Source of the DNA: CAVSUZ01 sp963834715
GTDB taxonomy: Bacteria > Pseudomonadota > Alphaproteobacteria > Acetobacterales > Acetobacteraceae
DNA: 64,000 bases
Direction of reading: 5' to 3'
Assembly (NCBI GenBank): GCA_963834715.1
Contig: CAWIDE010000013.1
Location: forward strand, 124,001 to 188,000
A model generated the notes under the pieces. That model did no database searches. It saw only the letters and a list, made by a program, of their open reading frames with translations, and was not told where the DNA came from. Shown here piece after piece: positions 53,043 through 60,780 of the stretch (positions within the stretch are counted from its first letter, which is position 1; each line of letters starts with the position of its first letter). The position numbers and the translations under genes were made by a program.

Positions 53043-53444
53043 GAGAAGCGCCACTCCCATTGTAGCGAAATCAACCACGTTCCGGGTGACTAACGTCATG
53101 CCGTGCGCAAGCGCCGTCGCCGCGATCAGTCCGTCGCGGATTGGTCGGGGATCCGGCACATGCAGGGCTGCACTTCGACGTGCCACCGCCGTATCGACCG
53201 GCAGAATACGATCGGCGAAGCCAGGCAGCACATGGCGGCCCAGCCATCGGCGCAAAATCGCGCCCGTAGCCGGATCGCTTCGCTCGGCGAGCAACGTGCC
53301 GATTTCGAGTTCCTCGATGACAATCGCCGACAAATAAAGGACCCCGTCCGCAACCGCACCAGCCCATGCGGTCACATTGCGATCGGCCTTCTTTGCCCGC
53401 ACCTTCCGCAGCTCGGAAATTACGTTCGTATCGAGCAGAAACAT
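53016..53444 (-). CDS. PIN-domain toxin (VapC/FitB type)
   Basis: This 142-residue PIN ribonuclease has acidic metal-site residues in FLLDTNVISELRKVR (Asp, Glu), SAIVIEELEIGTLLAER (Glu) and PRPIRDGLIAATALAHGMTL (Asp), followed by VTRNVVDFATMGVALLNPW. Such toxins cut tRNA or mRNA and are held inactive by their antitoxin. The ATG overlaps the stop of the Phd-type antitoxin by one base (TAATG), a usual coupled arrangement. All catalytic acids are present, so it should be functional. Confidence 0.9.
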   Translation of the reverse strand: MFLLDTNVISELRKVRAKKADRNVTAWAGAVADGVLYLSAIVIEELEIGTLLAERSDPATGAILRRWLGRHVLPGFADRILPVDTAVARRSAALHVPDPRPIRDGLIAATALAHGMTLVTRNVVDFATMGVALLNPWDNRSG

Positions 53445-53704
53445 TACTTCAGGTCGGCTGGCCGGGCGAGGTCCGGTCTTCGTGGAATCTCAAGCTCCAC
53501 GTCTTCGATGCCGGGCGGCAAGCCCAATTGGTCGATAAGGTTGTCACTGCCGCTCCCGGCCAGCCGCCGGTACTCCTCTATGCTGAGCAGGACGTGCGCT
53601 GGCCTGCCGCGATCGGTGATGAACACCGGCCCCCGAGCCGCGGCCTTCTTGGCGCGACTGGTGTCCTGGTTGAATTCCCGGCTGGAAATGGTCGTGATCG
53701 TCAC
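53444..53704 (-). CDS. Phd/YefM family antitoxin
   Basis: The 86-residue antitoxin has the DNA-binding N-terminal domain MTITTISSREFNQDTSRAKK, GPVFITDRGRPAHVLLSIEE, YRRLAG and a flexible C-terminus (LPPGIEDVELEIPRRPDLAR) that would block the PIN toxin. It probably represses its own operon through the palindrome 22 bp upstream. Phd-type antitoxins paired with PIN toxins of the FitB class are well known. Confidence 0.9.
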   Translation of the reverse strand: MTITTISSREFNQDTSRAKKAAARGPVFITDRGRPAHVLLSIEEYRRLAGSGSDNLIDQLGLPPGIEDVELEIPRRPDLARPADLK

Positions 53705-53725
53705 CCTCGCGTCTCCACTCTCGCG

Positions 53726-53739
53726 GATGTAGATACATC
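53726..53739. promoter_or_regulatory. Palindromic operator candidate for the Phd/VapC operon
   Basis: GATGTA-GA-TACATC lies 22 bp upstream of the antitoxin ATG. Its position and AT-rich palindromic form suit binding of a Phd/YefM dimer for autoregulation. Confidence 0.5.
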
Positions 53740-53989
53740 TCTACTTTGGCGCATTCAAGTGGCGAGACTCCAGCCGCAAACCGGCGCGCTGCCCATCCAG
53801 ATCGTCTCCAGAAACGGCAGGATGGCCCTGCCGGCCATTCCCGCAGCTCCGGAAGGAGGTCCAGCGGCTACGGGAGCTGTCGGGGCCCAGCTCAAAATCG
53901 ACCTTGGCGTGGAGCTTGGCTCCGGGGATGTGCTTGGCGCCCCAACCCCCAAATGGCTAGAGCTCCGGTTGCCACTCCAGAAAACGATC

Positions 53990-54505
53990 AGTCAGTTTAC
54001 CACTTGATCCCAGCTCATTCTCGCAGCCTCCCGAGGACGGCGCGTGGCGCGTAATGTAGGCCGGTGCCGGGGGCGATCCAATCGGCACTGGCTGACCCGC
54101 TGCCCATCTCATGATACGATCGCAAGCCATGGCAAATCCGCAAAAGCGACCCATTCTGACGCGCTTCCGCGCTGTCCTTGATGAGATATACCGCAATCGC
54201 ATCGAACGTATAGTGCTGTTCGGCTCGCGGGCGCGCGGTGATGCCCGTGCGGACTCCGATTATGACGTCGCGGTGTTCCTGCGCGACATGGGCGACCGCA
54301 TGGTCGAGATGAACCGGCTAGCCGACCTTAGCACCGCCATTCTCGATGAAACCGGCGAGCTTATTCACGCGATGCCTTACCGCGCCGGTTCCTACCGCGA
54401 GCGAACGCTGCTAATGCACGAAATCCGCGCCGAAGGCATTGACCTGTGAAGCCGGAAACCGCCCTCTTTCTCGACAAGGCGCGCCAGCAGCTCCACACGG
54501 CGGAC
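53990..54505 (+). repeat. Diverged ~0.5-kb duplication, copy B
   Basis: Direct-orientation partner of 49935-50450, starting GTCAGTTTACCACTTGATCC and covering the intact mntA-like gene and the start of hepT. Copy B is the less damaged one. Similarity fades after the shared hepT segment encoding LHTADI. Confidence 0.8.
54129..54449 (+). CDS. MntA-type nucleotidyltransferase antitoxin
   Basis: The protein is a 106-residue minimal nucleotidyltransferase. The active-site motif IERIVLFGSRARGDARADSD, YDVAVFL carries the GSxxxGxxxxxSDxD signature. Enzymes of this class neutralise HEPN toxins by adding AMP residues to the toxin (HepT-MntA, type VII toxin-antitoxin). The ATG at 54129 aligns with the start of the damaged copy A. 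The toxin gene begins with an overlapping GTGA but is truncated, so the antitoxin is now orphaned. Confidence 0.85.
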   Translation: MANPQKRPILTRFRAVLDEIYRNRIERIVLFGSRARGDARADSDYDVAVFLRDMGDRMVEMNRLADLSTAILDETGELIHAMPYRAGSYRERTLLMHEIRAEGIDL

Positions 54506-54565
54506 ATCGTGTCGGGTGTTGGCCTGAATGGACAAGCCGGACGCACGGCCTATCTTGCTGGCTAA
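54446..54565 (+). pseudogene. HepT-like HEPN toxin, truncated after 39 residues
   Basis: The GTG overlaps the antitoxin stop. The reading KPETALFLDKARQQLHTADI, VSGVGLNGQAGRTAYLAG, stop matches the first two helices of HEPN toxins, where the family continues with FHAAQ... and carries the R-x(4)-H active site later. The toxin is cut exactly at LAG, followed by the start of the next gene. Without its catalytic half it cannot act as an RNase. Confidence 0.75.
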
Positions 54566-54578
54566 AAAGGGCTCAAGA

Positions 54579-54981
54579 ATGAAATTGGTCTTAAGCTCTC
54601 TGTTTCTCGACGAGGAAGAGCTCTATATTCTAAAACTAGCGGCGCTGTACTGCGACCAGATTGTTGTTCCAAGCGAGGGTATGCAGATCCTGCAAGTGCT
54701 TGCGCCTTTTAAAGTTGGACCTGGGGCTGAGGAGGCAACGGTTCCCGTTAGGTTTGTCAGGAGGTATTCGAGCACTTCGCGCGAGATCGAGGCGGCCATG
54801 TTGCCTTTGGTTCGCGAGGGCATCCTCCTCCGCGCCGGCCGCAGCACATCCACAGCGCGGTCCGTTCTAGGCGCTGTTCAAGACGTGGGATTCGTCTATA
54901 GCCCTGACAAACTCAGCGCCAAATCCGATGAACAGTGGCAAGCCTTCACCGATGCGTTGGCCGACATCCTTCCAAATGAAG
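54579..54981 (+). pseudogene. Unknown gene, 5' part, interrupted by IS elements
   Basis: An ATG at 54579 begins MKLVLSSLFLDEEELYILKL, AALYCDQIVVPSEGMQILQV and runs 134 residues to ALADILPNE, where IS3-family terminal DNA begins. The remaining part continues after the IS block at 57933. The joined protein would be about 327 residues, mixed helical, without recognised domains. Codon use is more AT-rich than in the flanking chromosome, suggesting transfer. The frame as it stands reads ~25 residues into the IS. Confidence 0.65.
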
Positions 54982-55054
54982 TGGACCCCGAATTTGGGAC
55001 CACCCGCCAAGCTATAAACCGAACCGGCTCCGTCCGTGCTACACGGAGCGGAAC

Positions 55055-55333
55055 ATGAGCAGAACCCGACGCAGGATCGATGCCGCGCTGAAGGCGAAGA
55101 TCGCCCTGGAAGCGCTGCGGGAAGACGCGACAGTGGCCGAGCTGGCGGTGCGTTACCAGGTGCATCCGACACAGATCTACGCCTGGAAGAAGCAGCTGCT
55201 AGAACATGCCGAACGGGTTTTCCGGACCGGGACAGGCGATGAGCAACCGGCGAAGGAAATCGCGCTACTGCACGCCAAGATCGGCGAACTGGTACTGGAG
55301 CGGGATTTTTTAGCGCGGAGGTCCGGCAGATGA
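55055..55333 (+). CDS. IS3-family transposase OrfA
   Basis: This 92-residue helix-turn-helix protein (RRRIDAALKAKIALEALRED, ELAVRYQVHPTQIYAWKKQL) has a leucine-zipper-like C-terminus (EIALLHAKIGELVLERDFLA) and binds the IS ends. A T_TTT_TTA heptamer at 55306-55312 lies near its end in the right frame for a -1 shift into OrfB, so the OrfAB fusion transposase can be made. It overlaps orfB by 4 bp (ATGA). Confidence 0.9.
   Translation: MSRTRRRIDAALKAKIALEALREDATVAELAVRYQVHPTQIYAWKKQLLEHAERVFRTGTGDEQPAKEIALLHAKIGELVLERDFLARRSGR
55306..55312 (+). promoter_or_regulatory. Programmed -1 frameshift heptamer (IS3 orfA/orfB)
   Basis: The OrfA codons GAT TTT TTA give the canonical slippery sequence T_TTT_TTA. 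Slipping back one base leads straight into SAEVRQMSAAGRR, the OrfB frame, with no stop between. This is the usual way IS3-family elements make the OrfAB transposase. Confidence 0.65.
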
Positions 55334-56229
55334 GCGCGGCGGGCCGGAGAGCGATGCTCGATCGCGGCCACGGGCAGCTCTCGGTGCGGCGGCAATGCGC
55401 GTTGCTTGGACTGGCGCGCTCAGGCGTTTATCGCGCGAAGCCGGAGCATGACGCGGTGTTCGTCGCTTGGCCGTTCTATGGCTCGCGGCGGATCGCGGCG
55501 ACGCTGAGCACGGGCGGGGAGAAGGTAAACCGCAAGCGGGTGCAGCGGCTGATGCGGGTGATGGGGATCGCGGCGCTGGGGCCGAAGCCGCGCACCAGCA
55601 AGCCAGGGCCTGGACACAAAATCTACCCGTATCTGCTGCGGGACGTGCGGATCGAGCGAGTGAACCAGGTATGGTGCGCGGACATCACCTACATTCCGAT
55701 GCGGCGTGGGTTCCTGTATCTGGTGACGGTGATGGATTGGTGGAGTCGCGCGGCGCTGTCGTGGCGGCTGTCGAACACGATGGATGCGGGGTTTTGCGTG
55801 GACGCGCTGAAGGACGCCCTGCGGCGACACGGCCGGCCGGAGGTGTTCAATACGGACCAGGGCAGCCAATTCACCTGCGAGGCCTTTGTCGGCACGCTGC
55901 TTGGAGCCGGGATTGCGGTATCGATGGATGGCCGCGGTCGATGGATGGACAACGTGTTCATCGAGCGGCTGTGGCGCTCGCTCAAGCACGAGGAGGTTTA
56001 CTTGAAGGACTACGCGGACGCGCGCGAAGCGCGGGTGGGGATCGGCGCGTGGATGGAGTTCTACAACGAGCTGCGCCCGCATCAGGTGCTGGGACATCGC
56101 ATGCCGATGGCGGTGTGGCGAGCGGGGCTTGCGAGATCGGCTGTGGATATGCAGCTTCGCTTGGACAACGCTGGCGGGTTACCCACATATCCACAGCCGC
56201 CACAACAGCAGGAAGAGGTTTATGCTTAG
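55330..56229 (+). CDS. IS3-family transposase OrfB (DDE catalytic part)
   Basis: The integrase-like catalytic protein has 299 residues. DDE residues: VNQVWCADITYIPMRRGFLY (Asp), VFNTDQGSQFTCEAFVGTLL (Asp) and DNVFIERLWRSLKHEEVYLK (Glu). C-terminal FYNELRPHQVLGHRMPMAVW is typical. The stretch before WPFYGSRRIAATLS is about ten residues shorter than in most relatives (KPEHDAVFVAWPFYGSRR), so a small deletion may have lowered activity. Otherwise intact. Confidence 0.92.
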   Translation: MSAAGRRAMLDRGHGQLSVRRQCALLGLARSGVYRAKPEHDAVFVAWPFYGSRRIAATLSTGGEKVNRKRVQRLMRVMGIAALGPKPRTSKPGPGHKIYPYLLRDVRIERVNQVWCADITYIPMRRGFLYLVTVMDWWSRAALSWRLSNTMDAGFCVDALKDALRRHGRPEVFNTDQGSQFTCEAFVGTLLGAGIAVSMDGRGRWMDNVFIERLWRSLKHEEVYLKDYADAREARVGIGAWMEFYNELRPHQVLGHRMPMAVWRAGLARSAVDMQLRLDNAGGLPTYPQPPQQQEEVYA

Positions 56230-56383
56230 CCGCTCCTATTCACCAAGCGCTGTGAAAAATGGCTGAGTCGCACCGCCGCGAATTCGGGCAGCCTCGGCCG
56301 TTGCGCCTGTTTCATCGCGATCGGACCGGATTGTTGGTTGGGGTTGATGGGAAACGGGTTCGACGGGGCGCCTGCCCCGCGGT

Positions 56384-57727
56384 CTATGGAGCGGCCGGCA
56401 CCAAGCTGTGGGCGAGGTCGCGGAACAATGCTGCCTCAGGGCAGGAGGCAGCGAAAGCGACGCGCACACGGGAAGCGGTCTCGATTACCCGTGCAGCGAC
56501 CTTCATCAGCCGCAGCCGAATGGTGGTGAACTCGGCGGTGGTCAGCGCGTGTGCCTTGGGGATGCCGTCGCGCACGTTGAGTAACAGCCAATAAGCTGCG
56601 GTGTGAAGGATGAGCCGCATCTGATTGGCAAGCGGTGCCCGACATGAGGTGCGGTCGGAGGCAAGTTGGCTCTTGTGAAGTTTGATCAGGTTTTCCGCCT
56701 GGCCGCGCTCACAATAAAGCGTATCATACAGCCACTCAGCGCTGCCCGTGGTGATGTTGCTGACCACGAAGCGGATGTCGAGGCCGAGAGTGGACGCCTC
56801 GATGCGGGCCGCGATACGACGCGAACGCGACCAGGATTTGGCCCGATACTGTGTTTCGGTGTAGCGCCGCAGCAGCGGGGAATCGGCTTCGGCGCGACGG
56901 ACACGAACGTCGTCAGCTGCCGGCTCGACCAGGCGGTGCAGCACGTCGTTGCCGGACAGGCCGAAGACGTAGCGAATACCCTCCGCTTCGCACCAGTCCA
57001 TCACCTCTGGTCGGCCGTAATGGCTGTCACCGCGGATGGTGATGCGCGTGTTCGGCCAATGCCGTCTGATCTCGCGCAGCAGGCGCCGCAGGTGACGGCG
57101 GACTTCCTTCCCCGATGGGGTTTTGCCGGGCCGCAGCAGCACCGCCACCGGCCGCGCCGTGGCAGTGTCATAGATATGGATCGGTAGAAAGCAGCGCTCG
57201 TTGTAATGGGCATTGAACAACGACAGCTGCTGATATCCATGCACCACGTCCACGGTGTCGTCGATATCAAGCGTGACCGCCTCTGGCGGCACTGCATAGC
57301 TGGCGCAGTAGAGGCCAATCATCGCCCGCATCATTCGGATGATCTCGCGCAGGCTGGGGGCGTTCTCCCACCGCGACATGGTCGGCTGCGAGCACAAATC
57401 GCGGCCGCTGGCGGGCAGCTTGCCGCAAGCCAGTTTGAAGGCCGGGTCGCGGCGCAGGTGATCGAGGTCGTCGGCGTCCTCGTAGCCGCAGGCGATCGCC
57501 AGAATGCGCGCACGCAGGATGTCACTCAGCTGATGCACGATCCGGCCTGGATCGCGATGATCGGCAATCTCCGCCGCCAGTCGATTACAGATGCCCAGAC
57601 GTCGTTCCGCCCGCGCCAGCAAGATGACGCCGCCATCTGACGTGATCCGTCCGCCATCGAATGCCGCGGTGACTTTCTTGCCTGCAACGGCTGGCAATGC
57701 GAACGGCTCGGTCGTATCCTCGTGCAT
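56384..57727 (-). CDS. IS1380-family transposase
   Basis: This 447-residue DDE transposase is of the IS1380 group. It starts with FALPAVAGKKVTAAFDGGRI. Catalytic acids are in AVTLDIDDTVDVVHGYQQLS, ITIRGDSHYGRPEVMDWCEA and LYCERGQAENLIKLHKSQLA, followed by ANQMRLILHTAAYWLLLNVR. The frame is complete, so the element may still be mobile. It lies inside the IS3-family element in opposite orientation. Confidence 0.92.
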   Translation of the reverse strand: MHEDTTEPFALPAVAGKKVTAAFDGGRITSDGGVILLARAERRLGICNRLAAEIADHRDPGRIVHQLSDILRARILAIACGYEDADDLDHLRRDPAFKLACGKLPASGRDLCSQPTMSRWENAPSLREIIRMMRAMIGLYCASYAVPPEAVTLDIDDTVDVVHGYQQLSLFNAHYNERCFLPIHIYDTATARPVAVLLRPGKTPSGKEVRRHLRRLLREIRRHWPNTRITIRGDSHYGRPEVMDWCEAEGIRYVFGLSGNDVLHRLVEPAADDVRVRRAEADSPLLRRYTETQYRAKSWSRSRRIAARIEASTLGLDIRFVVSNITTGSAEWLYDTLYCERGQAENLIKLHKSQLASDRTSCRAPLANQMRLILHTAAYWLLLNVRDGIPKAHALTTAEFTTIRLRLMKVAARVIETASRVRVAFAASCPEAALFRDLAHSLVPAAP

Positions 57728-57932
57728 GGCGGGTGTGGCACCGGTGAGATTGCGATTCGGATGGCGTCAGGCACCCAATTCGTAAGTCACAATCACCACC
57801 TTACGCGACACCCGCCGACGAATCCCTGCTATGCGATGAATAAGACAGGTTAGCTTGAAAGAAGGAAGGATGGGAGCCGGACGGGGGCTGTAGCTAAGCA
57901 GCGGGCCAAATTGGTCCCATAGGTGGGGTCCA

Positions 57933-58512
57933 CCTCATAGCGGACGTCCTATCCCACTTCATCAATAATGAGCGACTAGCCGTTCCACTAAATCAGACGG
58001 AGGCCAAGACAGAGTTCTTTACCGAGCAGGTGCTTAAGGAGTTCGTTCCCAACCTCCACATTGCCTCGATTGAAGATGTGCTGGAAATCCGGTATCAACT
58101 GCGTGCCGAACTCGAAGCCTTCCGGGCGTCAATGGCGATGTTTGCAAGTAAGATTCAATCCAATCCATGGACTCCGGATATAAAGCAGGAAATACAGCAT
58201 ATGGTCGAATCTGATGTCAGACCTCAGCTATCCAATCTGAGGGCCTCTCTAAGGCACTCCCAGCTCAAAGTGATTAAACGGGCACTTGCTAACCTGAAGA
58301 ATGTCAAGACCTACCTGCCCTTTTTGGGCACGGCTCTAGTCCACAGCGAACCATCTATTGCAGCGCTGGCGAGTGCCGGACTGGCCGGTTTTCAGGCACT
58401 TTACGATACGATCCTCGAGCGGCGAAAAATACGCGATGAAAACGGCCTAGTCTTCTTGCTTGATGCCCGTAGCAGCGTCGCCAAGCTAAGTAAGCGTCGT
58501 TACCCGCGGTGA
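57933..58512 (+). pseudogene. Unknown gene, 3' part, after IS elements
   Basis: Right after the IS end the open frame reads LIADVLSHFINNERLAVPLN, QTEAKTEFFTEQVLKEFVPN, LHIASIEDVLEIRYQLRAEL and ends SSVAKLSKRRYPR at 58512. It continues the gene starting at 54579. A GTG at 58030 could start a shorter protein of 160 residues, but the coding signal begins earlier. The section after residue ~60 is helical, with a hydrophobic patch (YLPFLGTALV, AALASAGLAGFQALY). No family recognised. Confidence 0.65.
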
Positions 58513-58701
58513 CCATTCTTGGCGGGATCGCCACTAAGTTCGGGCCTTCCAATGCCCGCATTCCGGCGTTCCATGGCCCGTACCAATAATATGAAAAGGC
58601 AGGAATCTTACCCGACCTTGCCAAACTCGACACCGTCGCTCCGTTGACTGGCTGACGCTCCAGCGTCATGTCGAAATCGATCTCCGGCTGGGTCGTGCGC
58701 G

Positions 58702-59236
58702 TCACAGGACTATGAAATTTTTGCCAGTCTTGATATCCAAGAATTCGGGGGTAAGGTCCATGCTTGTCTCTTCGATTAAGCGGTTAAGCATGCCGACCGG
58801 CAAGTTGCACACTCCGGCCAGTTTTTCCAGCTTTTTGCGGAAGATGTGCAGCTTACCCCTGTGATTATAAAGCCAATACTCATGTACAAGCTTATTGCGT
58901 TCAGCCCGAATTTCGTTGAGCTTCCGAAAAGTCTGATAGTTGATCAGCCCGATACTGAGACCGATGTGAAGGAGGTTGTATGGCGTTAACCCATTGCAAT
59001 ACGATCTGATGCACTCTACTTCCCCTTCTGGCATCACAGCCAGGTCAGAGGATTTGTGCCACACAATTTGGGTAAATAGCAGCCATTTTAACAAGTCTTC
59101 AATAAAAGCTATGTAGGAGAGCGATTCCTTCAAAGTACCGATCTTTCCTTTTTTCGTTTAGAATTTTATTTATAGTATCAGCTAAGCTATTTACCTCATC
59201 GACAAGGTTGTACGGACCAACCCTCTGCTTAGTCAT
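58702..59236 (-). pseudogene. HEPN-like protein, frameshifted near the N-terminus
   Basis: The ATG at 59236 with GGGGAGG upstream reads TKQRVGPYNLVDEVNSLADT, INKILNEKRKDRYFEGIALL, HSF, and after dropping one T at 59109-59112 continues IEDLLKWLLFTQIVWHKSSD (535 bp, 3n+1). The 177-residue all-helical product carries EIRAERNKLVHEYWLYNHRG, fitting the R-x(4)-H signature of HEPN ribonuclease domains used in toxins and phage defence. Without the correction only a TTG start at 59133 would give 143 residues. Function inferred from the motif alone. Confidence 0.6.
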
Positions 59237-59428
59237 GGGCCTCCCCCGCGGATTGTTTCGGGCCGCTACACACACTCACCCACTCTGCCTGGCTGAGCAA
59301 CACCGATCTTATCAATCATGGCGTGAAGAATCATCGCGGTAATCGCCCGGTATGCGGCACATCTTCATCCGGCCGTAGCTCCGAAAATTGGATCGTCAAC
59401 ATAGACGCTCGCCAGTCCTCCAAAGACG

Positions 59429-60299
59429 TCACAGGAAAATCTCGCGCTTGAAAAACGCACATGTGCTCCGGTCCTCTTTCCTGAGATATCTCTTCCGACT
59501 GTCATAGGTGAAGAGGACCTCCGCTTTAGCTGGCATCGCGAGTGCGGGAACCGCAACCCTGGCCATAAGCAACAGCATCATGTAGGTTTCCAGATAGCTC
59601 TGATAACTCGCCCTCATCCCACGTGCGCTGTAGATTGGTCCATTGCTATTCCATAAGATGGCATTCGAAACATCATCACGAGCATGAATGTAATTCGATA
59701 GACGAGCATAGAGCGAAGTGGCCCATCCGCCCTGATATGGCCCGCTTTTGTCCGCCAACATTGTTTGGCCAGCAGATATCTTCGCCTTGTCTTCCAAAGT
59801 TCTAAATTCAGGAGTGGCTCGCAGCCGGTGCCTGGTTTCCGCGAAACGAAGCTCCTCATCCCTTTTCCAATCCTCCAGCGCTTCATATCGCCTGTGAGCT
59901 GGCAGGCACATGCAAATGCCACCGTCTCTAAAGCGCTCCGCAGTGCGGCAATCGCTTGCTTGTAGAAGCCGTGCAACAAAGAGTATAGTGAAGCTGCGAA
60001 ATCGTCGGAGCAATCAAGCATGGGGTCGGCGATCATGCCTTTCTCAGACATGCCTCCAGCCACGTGCCGCACAGCTCATGAAGCAAAGCGACGCGGCTGC
60101 CCTGATGGGATGTCGTCCGGATCGCGACGTCGCCCGCGATATCCATGATCCCGTGCCAAGCCTCGGCTGTAATGAGATCAGTCGGAGGCGTCTCATTCCC
60201 ATCGCTGATCGCGAAGTCGTCGGCTCCAGTACCATCCTCCGGGCCCGGAAATCCGAGGCGTTCAGTTTGCACACCATTGGCCTTCTTCCTCATCGCCAT
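59429..60299 (-). pseudogene. Hypothetical helical protein with HEPN-like motif, frames broken
   Basis: Three successive frames seem to make one ~290-residue protein: start region MAMRKKANGVQTERL with ALLHELCGTWLEACLRKA, then MLDCSDDFAASLYSLLHGFY, KQAIAALRSALETVAFACAC, then KRDEELRFAETRHRLRATPE, SLYARLSNYIHARDDVSNAI. Breaks are near 60035 and 59870. The segment ARLSNYIHARDD fits R-x(5)-H of HEPN-type folds, and DCSDDFA..LLHGYYKQ is a recurrent pattern in uncharacterised helical proteins. It is possible that the first break is a true gene boundary (ATG at 60051). No firm function. Confidence 0.5.
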
Positions 60300-60483
60300 G
60301 ACTGGCACACCAGCGAAGATCCGCTTGACAGCGGGTTCCTTCCACTTCGCGCTATTCCAGCAAGTTAGGCCCGCGGCCCGGCGGCCTCTCACCATCTCAG
60401 AATCCGAGAATTGATCTCATCACGCGAACCCATGTCAACCCGAATTGCCTTCTCGTAGAGGCTCCACCCCGCCGAAGCGTACA

Positions 60484-60625
60484 CTTCGCCTCCCCCAAAA
60501 ACCCCCAAGTGACCCTTTCATCCACCCAAAAATCGCCCAGGTGACCCTTTCACCCGTCTCAAAACCTGCGAAGTGACCCCTTCGCCTCCCCGAAAACCGG
60601 CCAAGTGACCCCTTCACCATCACCG
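60484..60625. repeat. 32-bp tandem repeat, four copies plus a partial
   Basis: Units begin at 60484, 60516, 60548 and 60580, each exactly 32 bp, with a fifth partial copy at 60612. The constant part is (A/G)GTGACCC(C/T)TTC(G/A)CC near the unit junction. The centre varies around CCCAAAAA. There are no spacers, so it is not a CRISPR. IS21-family ends carry similar multiple short repeats, so it may be an IS end relic. It lies between the hypothetical gene and the glucoamylase. Confidence 0.7.
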
Positions 60626-60780
60626 CACCCACCTGAGACCGCCAACGCCCCGTCCCATGATCGTAGCACATGCGGAACACCCGACGCTCCCGGCACCCAT
60701 CCAAAACCATCCCTACCCAGGGACCACCCCCAGCGATACATTCCCCCCAGATACCACCACCCAATCATCCAAGATCCCCC

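Larger units (their letters stand above)
54982..57932 (+). mobile_element. IS3-family element with an IS1380-family element inside
   Basis: The ends form an imperfect inverted repeat: left TGGACCCCGAATTTGGGACC, right (reverse strand) TGGACCCCACCTATGGGACC. The left part holds orfA and orfB of an IS3-family transposase. The space between orfB and the right end, normally ~100 bp, contains a complete IS1380-family transposase gene on the minus strand. The composite is therefore two nested insertions, 2.95 kb in all. A clear target duplication was not seen at the outer ends, and the inner element's terminal repeats were not resolved. Confidence 0.8.

Noticed and set aside
53746..54007. Plus-strand reading with an IVSRNGR-like motif, considered as an IS66 accessory protein remnant
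   Set aside because: The similarity is limited to a few residues and no other IS66 part is nearby, so it was not annotated.
60484..60625. Possible CRISPR array
   Set aside because: Units are contiguous 32-bp tandem copies with no unique spacers and no cas genes in the window.
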